This document shows, one piece after another, positions 58,256 through 64,000 of a stretch of 64,000 nucleotides of DNA. Position numbers and translations under genes: made by a program. Positions within the stretch are counted from its first letter, which is position 1. Each line of letters begins with the position of its first letter. The notes beneath the pieces were generated by a model that made no database searches, was not told where the DNA came from, and saw nothing but the letters and a program-made list of their open reading frames with translations. The stretch spans positions 21,166,568-21,230,567 of the forward strand of contig NC_045134.1 of assembly GCF_007655135.1 (NCBI RefSeq). The letters are read 5' to 3'. Origin of the DNA: Punica granatum. Its lineage: Eukaryota; Streptophyta; Magnoliopsida; Myrtales; Lythraceae.

Positions 58256-59406
58256 ATATACACACACCACATTGAGGTCATTTCACGAATTTTTTTGGAA
58301 GGATCTAAAATCGCGAAGGAACAATTAGAAAGTATGGTTTAAGTGATTTTCAACACTTGTTTCTTGTAAGAGGAATTCATGTCTTGTGTATGTAGAAATT
58401 TCACAATTGTGAGAGTTCTACTACTTGGTGGGCCAACTCAACTTGCTGGATTAGTCGGAACTCATTGAATTTATGGATATCATGCTCCAAAATCCATAAA
58501 GAAATAGAAAATGTAAGCAGACAAATAATACTATTTTAATAGATAAAAGTAAAAAATTGAGGCAAATTTGAGTCTTGTGTGTAGAAAAAAAATAACGATT
58601 GGGAGAGTTTTACCATTTAGTAGGCTTAGCACGAGCTGGATTACTCGAAACTTATTGGACTTCTGGATATCATGCTCTAAAACCTAAAAAGAAATAGAAA
58701 ATGCAAATAGACAAATAATACTATTTTAATAGGTAAAAGTAAAAAATATATATATTGAGGCGAATTCAAGTTTTGTGCGAAGAGAAAATTAACGATTGGA
58801 AGAATTTTGCCACATAGTAGGTCTAATACGACTAGATTACTTGAAATTCATTGGATTTTGGTACAAACTCGAAAAAAAAAAAAGAACATGCTAATAATAA
58901 ATAATATTTTAATATGGAAAAGAAAAAAATAATAATAAAGGTCTACTCGCCCCATAGGGGAGATGAACTCGTTTTAATTATTTTATAAGTGATTTTCAAC
59001 CCTTATTTCTTTTGAGATGAATTCGAGTTTTATGTATAGAGAAATTTTACGATTGTGAGAGTTTTACTACTTGATGGGCCAACCCAATTTGCTGAATTAG
59101 TCGAAACTCATTGGACTTCTAGATATCATGCTCCAATACCCAAAAAGAAATAGAAAAGGTAAATAGACCGATAATACTACTTTAATAGATAAAAGTAAAA
59201 AAAAAAATTGAGGCAAATTCGAGTCTTGTGCTAGGAAAAGGATTAACGATTGGGAGAGTTTTGCCATTTAGTAGGCTTAGCACGGGCGGGATTACTCGGA
59301 ACTCATTAGACTTTCGAATATCGTGCTTTAAAACCTAGAAAGAATTATAAAATGAAAATAAACAAATAATACTATTTTAATAGATAAAAATAAAAATAAC
59401 TAAGGC

Positions 59407-59420
59407 GAATTCGAGTCTTG
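59407..59420. repeat. Target-site duplication of SINE family B, left copy
   Basis: GAATTCGAGTCTTG, repeated exactly at 59618-59631. It is part of the array monomer. Confidence 0.9.
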
Positions 59421-59617
59421 TGTTAACTCCAAGAGTTTGGCCTAGTGGTAAGGAGAAGTTTAAGTATCCACCCGATCCTGAGTTCAAAACTCCTGAGCCA
59501 CCGAAGCGCCTTTGGCGTGATTACCCGTTCCGTGCGTTGCCGGAAGTTCATGAGCCTTGGGGATTAGTTGGGCGAAGCCCAGACATCCCGGGTTAGCCAA
59601 AAAAAGAAGAAGAAGAA
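59421..59617 (+). repeat. SINE family B copy inside the tandem array
   Basis: The tRNA-like head has A-box GTTTGGCCTAGTGGTAAGG and B-box GAGTTCAAAACTCC. Body boxes GAAGCGCCTTTGGCGTGATT, GGGCGAAGCCCAGACA and CCCGGGTTAGCC are shared with 24866-25055. An A-rich tail with AAG repeats ends it. A perfect 14-bp duplication flanks it. Confidence 0.92.
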
Positions 59618-59631
59618 GAATTCGAGTCTTG
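59618..59631. repeat. Target-site duplication of SINE family B, right copy
   Basis: Exact copy of 59407-59420. Confidence 0.9.
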
Positions 59632-59790
59632 CGCGTGGAGAAAATTGACGATTGAGAGAGTTTTGCAACTTAGTAGGCCTAGCACAGCTGAATTATTCGG
59701 AATTCATTAAATTTTCGTATAAACTCAAAAAAAATATTGAATATGTAAATAAAAAAATAATATTTTAATATGAAAAAAAAGTATAAAAAA

Positions 59791-59840
59791 CAGGTCCATC
59801 TCCCTAAGGTCCAGTCGCCCTATAGGGTGAGATGGACCTG
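59791..59840. repeat. Perfect hairpin at the end of the tandem array
   Basis: Arms CAGGTCCATCTC (59791-59802) and GAGATGGACCTG (59829-59840) are exact inverted repeats around a 26-base loop containing TCGCCCTATAGGG. A decayed version lies near 58938-58975. Confidence 0.85.
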
Positions 59841-59956
59841 TTTTAATTGTTTTATATAAAAAATTGTAGGATAACTGGATGGACCAAGCTCTTCAATACA
59901 AGAAAATTAAATAATGGAAAGGCCAGGATATGAAGCCAACCATCCAACTGTAATAT

Positions 59957-60104
59957 CATTTTTCCTTTTTCGGTAATACAACAAAATAGAAATCATAACT
60001 GTTAATGCAGGGATACGATAGTCCCATCACGAGAATCAAACCTCTAATATCTCGGTTGGTAGGCGAGAGCGTGCATCACTGTAGTGCACCCTTATTAATT
60101 TTTA
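59957..60104 (-). repeat. SINE family A copy, minus strand
   Basis: On the minus strand AGGGTGCACTACAGTGATGC (A-box side), then GGTTTGATTCTCGTGATGGG (B-box side), then GATTTCTATTTTGTTGTATT and a tail. It lies about 60 bp beyond the methyltransferase stop codon. Confidence 0.7.
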
Positions 60105-60167
60105 GGAACGTGCGACATTCACCATTGAACTCATAAAATGCTGAATGAACTGATTAAACAAAGCAGA

Positions 60168-61704
60168 TTAATTGGGGTAGGCTTCAATTATCGAGGGAAG
60201 AGAGGGGATCTTGATGATGTTGTAACGAGGGAAGCCTCCTTCTGCCAAAAGGTTCTTCCACTCGAGCTCGGTCCTCTCCTTCCCGCCCGGTTGGTGTGCA
60301 AACATCATCACGTCGAATATCGCGGCTATATCGTCGAAGGGCCCATTTCCTTCCGGCTGTAGAACCAATTCTACTATGATCAGCTTCCCCAGTGTCTCGG
60401 GTATTGCCTTCCTGCAGTTCTTCAGGATCTTCACGCAGTCTTCGTCTCCCCAAGTGTGCAACACGTACTGCATAAATAGCAGCGGATCTAAATTTCAGAG
60501 AATTATGATTGTATGTTACGTCTGAAATGGCGAGATCAATGCAACTACACTAGGCTTGATTTTTCATGATTTATTTTTGAGAATTAACAAAAGAGATTTG
60601 ATCAATAGATGCAATAATTGTTAAGAAAAACGACATGGTTACCTTCAGGACTATAGCATCCCCAGCAGGAACGGACTCAAACATGCTGCCGCCGACATGC
60701 TCAACTCCTGGGTAAGCCGGTGCCGTGGCCACAACATGTGGCAGGTCGAAGTTGATCCCTCGAACGTCGGGGTTGGCCTTCACAATCTCGGCAATCATCC
60801 CACCGGTCCCACCACCCATGTCCACAATCGTACCGACGAACTCAAACCCGTCCTTGTAGGCTCCCAGGATCGCCTGCATAACGGTCTTGGTGTTACATTC
60901 CATCGCATCGTTGAACAACTTGTTAAAGGAAGGGTTCTTCGATGCCATCTCCCACATCTCTACCCCGTGCGCCTTCTTAAACGGCATTTCTCCTGTTCAT
61001 GTAAGTTGGTATATCTTGTGTGAGAAAACAGTAAATTAAAATAATTTTAACATGCTTAAAACAGAAACACATCTACCAATGGTGTAGCGCAGTGGCATAC
61101 TCCTACGCTTAGTAATCAAGAAGTTCCAGGTTCGATATTCGTTGTAAAACTATCCGTACATCTTTATTAATTATTAAGATTTATATTTCATTGTATTAGG
61201 TCACAAACGTTCCTTGTAACCAATAAAACAAATACGCATCTTTCTTTTTTATTCTTTTTAATTAATGAAAACAGTTTTTTTTTTTTTTGGCATACCTTCT
61301 CTGATACATTGACCGATGCAATCCCACGTAGCCAATAGGAGAGGGTGGCTCTGCATCATGACCATGGACGCGAGGTTCGACTCGAACCCAGTCACCAGCC
61401 ACCTCGACGCATATGTGAGCCCGTAGAGTGTCTCTCCGCCTTCCGATGGTTGATAGGAGGCAAAGATGTCTCGGCGGACGAGCAGCCTCATGATTCGAGC
61501 AAGGGACGGAATGTCTAGGGACGAGGATCTACTGATGGAAGAGGCGATCTTTTGCAGTGTGATTGGCTGGCCGTAGGAGTTTATAATATCTGCTATGCGG
61601 AGCTCCACGGCGCATTTGAGAACCATCGAGTCCGCAAATCCGAACAGGTACCGCCATATAGCTACCTGCCCTTTCACCATCGCCTCGGCTTCTTTTGCCT
61701 CCAT
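60168..61704 (-). CDS. Class II O-methyltransferase (COMT-type plant OMT)
   Basis: Transfers a methyl group from S-adenosylmethionine to a hydroxyl of a phenylpropanoid, flavonoid, stilbene or similar phenolic; cytosolic, normally a dimer. Three exons on the minus strand: 61704-61296, 60992-60643, 60467-60168, giving 352 residues, the usual length. The start chosen is MEAKEAEAMVKGQ; an in-frame ATG at 61806 would add 34 atypical residues. Exon 1 is the dimerisation domain (FGFADSMVLKCAVELRIADI, LARIMRLLVRRDIF). Exon 2 has the AdoMet site VDMGGGTGG (GGGTGG at 196-201) and NFDLPHVVATAPAYPGVEHV. Exon 3 has catalytic His257 in VLHTWGDEDC, Glu286 in IIVELVLQPEG, and a GGKERTELEWKNLLAEGGF end. The family usually has HDW where this has HTW. 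No stop or frameshift. Substrate cannot be read from sequence. Confidence 0.93.
61078..61229 (+). repeat. SINE family A copy in methyltransferase intron 1
   Basis: AATGGTGTAGCGCAGTGGCA (A-box), AGGTTCGATATTCG (B-box), then CATCTTTATTAATTATTAAG and ACCAATAAAAC at the end. It is antisense to the host gene and lies in its first intron (61295-60993). Confidence 0.8.
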
Positions 61705-61776
61705 ATATATTTGGGAGCTGTAATTGGAGTAGAAGAAATGGATTATGGACGTCTCAATCTGAACAAGGAAGAGGTG

Positions 61777-61786
61777 ATATAAATAG
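61777..61786 (-). promoter_or_regulatory. Candidate TATA box of the methyltransferase gene
   Basis: On the minus strand CTATTTATAT lies about 75 bp upstream of the ATG at 61704, a suitable distance for a short 5' untranslated region. Confidence 0.4.
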
Positions 61787-61854
61787 GTAAGAGTGAACCG
61801 CCCCACAGCACCCCCCTAGCTGTCTTGTTTCGCAAAGTCAAAAGTCCAAATTCG

Positions 61855-62035
61855 GTTTTAATTAAGTTGGTTCACGTGATTCAACACTTACTCCCGTAAG
61901 GTTTCAAATTCGAGTCCTATGAATAAGAAAAATCCATTACTGAAAAAGTTTTATCTTTTAGAGAGCCGATTCAGCTCGATCTTGAATATCTTTTAGAGGG
62001 CTGATCCGGCTCGATCCTGAACTATTCGAGGTCCA
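61855..62035 (+). repeat. SINE family C-like copy
   Basis: AGTTGGTTCACGTGATTCAA (A-box side) and GTTTCAAATTCGAGTC (B-box side), then AAAAATCCATTACTGAAAAA. The GAGAGCCGATTCAGCTCGAT and GAGGGCTGATCCGGCTCGAT boxes form an internal direct repeat. It is similar in layout to 41520-41705. Confidence 0.45.
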
Positions 62036-62169
62036 TTACTGTTCTGCCCCCTCCAACAATTTACATGTCAGTCATCTGCTTGATCTCATCGGCCGCTTCA
62101 CTGAATCCATATGGCCAGACCTCTCTTCTCTCATGCCATCCTTCTCCTCTAACTAACTATGGTACGCCC

Positions 62170-62531
62170 AATATATTGCTTCCACACATATTGAATCTTG
62201 TCTCGATCCAGCTTGATGCCAATAATTATCTTCTCTGGCCGAAATCACAATTTGAACCGATCATGATTTGTCATGATCTCTTCAACTACATCAATCTCTA
62301 AGCTTGTTCTTGACCATCAAGGTACTTTGTGAACCCTCTCTAATTCAGCTTGGGTTAAGACCATCAGCGTCTTCGCATGGCTTGATAAATGCAACACTCT
62401 CGATCAAAAAACTTCAGGAAGTTCATGATTTGCTGACTTCCCGTGAAATTTGGGGCGCTCTTGCCAAGCGGCTTGTTGATCAGTATGCTGCTAAGGAGAT
62501 TGCACTCGAGTTGGAATTAACCAAGAAATGA
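62170..62531 (+). pseudogene. Copia gag remnant
   Basis: VSIQLDANNYLLWPKSQFEP then HDLFNYIN resembles the N-terminal gag (UBN2-like) motif of copia elements, in which a conserved LDxxNYLLW is followed by a HDLF block. Further on, SREIWGALAKRLVDQYAAKE and LELELTKK match the later part of the same domain in another frame. Stops and frame changes lie between. No LTR, protease or polymerase was found next to it. Confidence 0.6.
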
Positions 62532-63465
62532 TTGTCGGTCCTTTAGGGACATCCGGCGGCGAGTGGGGTGATTTTCCCCACCGGCACCACCCTTTTTTTT
62601 TTATTTCCCAAACTTATTTACTATTTTTATTTTAAATATCCGCTTTTTTAATTTCCAAATTTACTTAATATTTTTTATTTAAATATTAAAAATCAATTTT
62701 AGTCTGTCATCAATTTAATTTCTATTCATGATGTTAGAAATATCCTAATTTTACTTTCAAGAAAACATATGATTACTTCATTCTAATTGGGCTTCCGCAT
62801 ACTAGGATTCACGTCGATAAAATTAGCAGGACCTTTGTATTCATTTAGAAATTTCTTTATTCGGTGGTGAGTGGAGTGATTCTTCTCACCCACATGGCCC
62901 TTTTTTTTTTAGTCATTAAAAAACCTGATTCAAACAATTACCAATTTAGTTGGCCTTTTTTACTTGTAACGCTATAAATATTCTAATTTTATTTCAATGA
63001 CAGGCAAACTTACCCACCTTATTGTCTGAGTGAGACTAATAATCACCTAAACTTTGACATGGCCATAACCGCTTAATGAATTTTAAACTCCTACACTACA
63101 AGTAAAGTTTATCCACTTAAAATTAGTAGGATCATTTATTTACTTATTTATTTATTTATTTAAATTTTAATATTTTTAGTTATTTTTTTATTTACGTATA
63201 AAAAAATATTTCAATTATTCATCAATTCAAATAGCTTCTTTTTATTTGTGACGCTAGAAATATCCTAAACATTTTAAGTGAAACGCGAGGATACACTCTA
63301 CTATTGACTAAGACTAATTCATGTTTCGGTTCTAACTTGGCCATGAACACGAGATATTTGTAATGAATATTGAAACTAGACAATGCAAGTATATTTCGTC
63401 CACTTAAAATTACCGCCTATTATTGAGATCATCGATTTCTAATTAGAAATATTGATGTAATTCTT
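62532..63465 (+). repeat. Degenerate dispersed repeat, two to three units of about 300 bp
   Basis: GGCGAGTGGGGTGATTTTCC (62569) recurs as GGTGAGTGGAGTGATTCTTC (62866). Both are followed by a T-run, AACGCTA or ATGTTAGAAATA.CCTAA text and AAATTAG.AGGA. A weaker third set occurs around 63120-63270. Confidence 0.6.
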
Positions 63466-63502
63466 GAACTCCCCAACGAAGCGCGGGCAGAAATTAGCTA
63501 AT
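63466..63502 (+). mobile_element. Possible Helitron 3' end
   Basis: CCCCAACGAAGCGCGGGC followed by AGAAATTAGCTAAT and then T resembles Helitron 3' ends, which have a short GC hairpin a few bases before CTRR with insertion between A and T. The hairpin is imperfect. Confidence 0.35.
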
Positions 63503-64000
63503 CTATTATAGGTATTTAATTTAGACTCCTAGGCATAGTGGGACCAGAGATTTTCATTCATTTAATGAGAGCATGCCACATAAGCGTCTTGGGTGAATTA
63601 TCTCTTCTATTCTCCTTATTGAATGCCTGCATAAAATGTCATCAAATCTATTTATATTACATTAAAGTTGGCTCCCTAAGCTCGAGCGATAAGAGACTTT
63701 CGTTCCTTCAATGAGAGGTTGCCACGTCAAATTTTAAAGCATTTCCTTGGCTTGTGAGTAACCGACCCTTGAAGTCCTAAAATTGAATTAGATTATACAT
63801 ATGTAACTGTTGTAATAAGCATTTCATTTATTTACTTCGAACAATTTCCCTATTGCCATAACTTCTCAATCTCCGATCGTTCTCTTCCCATCTCTCTCTC
63901 AGAGTTCATCTCTCTCGTAACCATCATGTTGGCTCTTTTCCTTCTCTTTCTACTAACCCCATATTGTTCACTCTTCTAACCCATGCCGCCAGGGGTACGA
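63503..64000 (+). other. Repeat-like terminal stretch, possible Helitron 5' end
   Basis: AGAGATTTTCATTCATTTAATGAGA near 63545 and AGAGACTTTCGTTCCTTCAATGAGA near 63690 are similar, each followed by GCCAC text. No gene is recognised; the ATG at 63925 opens only 18 codons. Confidence 0.35.

Larger units (their letters stand above)
58341..59864 (+). repeat. Higher-order tandem array: two units of about 650 bp, each of three monomers
   Basis: Unit 1 (58341-58986) and unit 2 (58987-59864, less the SINE) each start AAGTGATTTTCAAC and end with a TCGCCC.ATAGGG box followed by GTTTTAATT. Each contains three related monomers of about 180-220 bp, marked by ACGATTG.GAGAGTTTT, GTAGGC.TAGCACG and CTCATTGGACTTC. 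First monomers match each other better than they match second or third ones, which indicates duplication of a triplet. The second unit was later hit by a SINE at 59421. Confidence 0.88.

Noticed and set aside
57527..59864. CRISPR-like array
   Set aside because: Units are hundreds of bases long with no short spacers, in a plant genome.
61705..61806. Upstream ATG of the methyltransferase adding 34 residues
   Set aside because: The extension is unlike OMT N-termini and overlaps the candidate TATA box; MEAKEAEAM is the better start.

Overview
The window is plant nuclear DNA, almost certainly from a dicot. It has split genes with GT-AG introns, plant-type Ty3/gypsy and Ty1/copia retrotransposons primed by initiator-Met tRNA, tRNA-derived SINEs, plant PIF/Harbinger and hAT elements, an intronless PLS-class PPR gene, and AT-rich intergenic DNA with long (AT)n and (TC)n tracts. 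The species cannot be fixed from the sequence alone. I saw no prokaryotic feature, CRISPR array, rRNA gene or functional tRNA gene.

Layout. 1-5.2 kb: a PIF/Harbinger transposase remnant split by a 4.8-kb gypsy element with clean LTRs and a 5-bp target duplication. 5.2-10 kb: AT-rich DNA with an LTR remnant that contains a 153-bp tandem duplication, SINE copies and a foldback element. 10.1-11.3 kb: a second, minus-strand Harbinger transposase pseudogene. 12.2-18.9 kb: a minus-strand chromodomain gypsy element, itself split by a 1.35-kb hAT-like element. 19-28 kb: non-coding or degenerate DNA with one possible orphan exon, a threefold tandem repeat and SINEs. 28.3-38.1 kb: a copia element split by a 5.5-kb insertion best read as a giant solo LTR. 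38.1-40.2 kb: flank. 40.3-48.1 kb: a nine-exon fatty acyl-CoA reductase gene, intact apart from a 1-base frameshift in exon 1, with repeats in its large introns. 48.4-50.4 kb: an intronless E-type PPR gene. 50.4-60.1 kb: gene-free, repeat-dense DNA that includes a higher-order tandem array carrying a SINE. 60.2-61.7 kb: a complete three-exon class II O-methyltransferase gene on the minus strand. 61.8-64 kb: repeats, a degenerate copia gag and possible Helitron ends.

Host genes. The three recognisable host genes do not form a cluster. The reductase would make primary fatty alcohols for surface lipids, the PPR protein would act in organelle RNA editing, and the methyltransferase would act on small phenolics. 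Everything else is mobile DNA or its debris, and the nesting gives relative ages: Harbinger before gypsy 1; gypsy 2 before hAT; copia before the giant LTR; tandem array before SINE. I found no convincing undescribed system. The most useful observations are the in-frame deletions in gypsy 1, the giant solo LTR, the reductase frameshift and the SINE families with exact target duplications.
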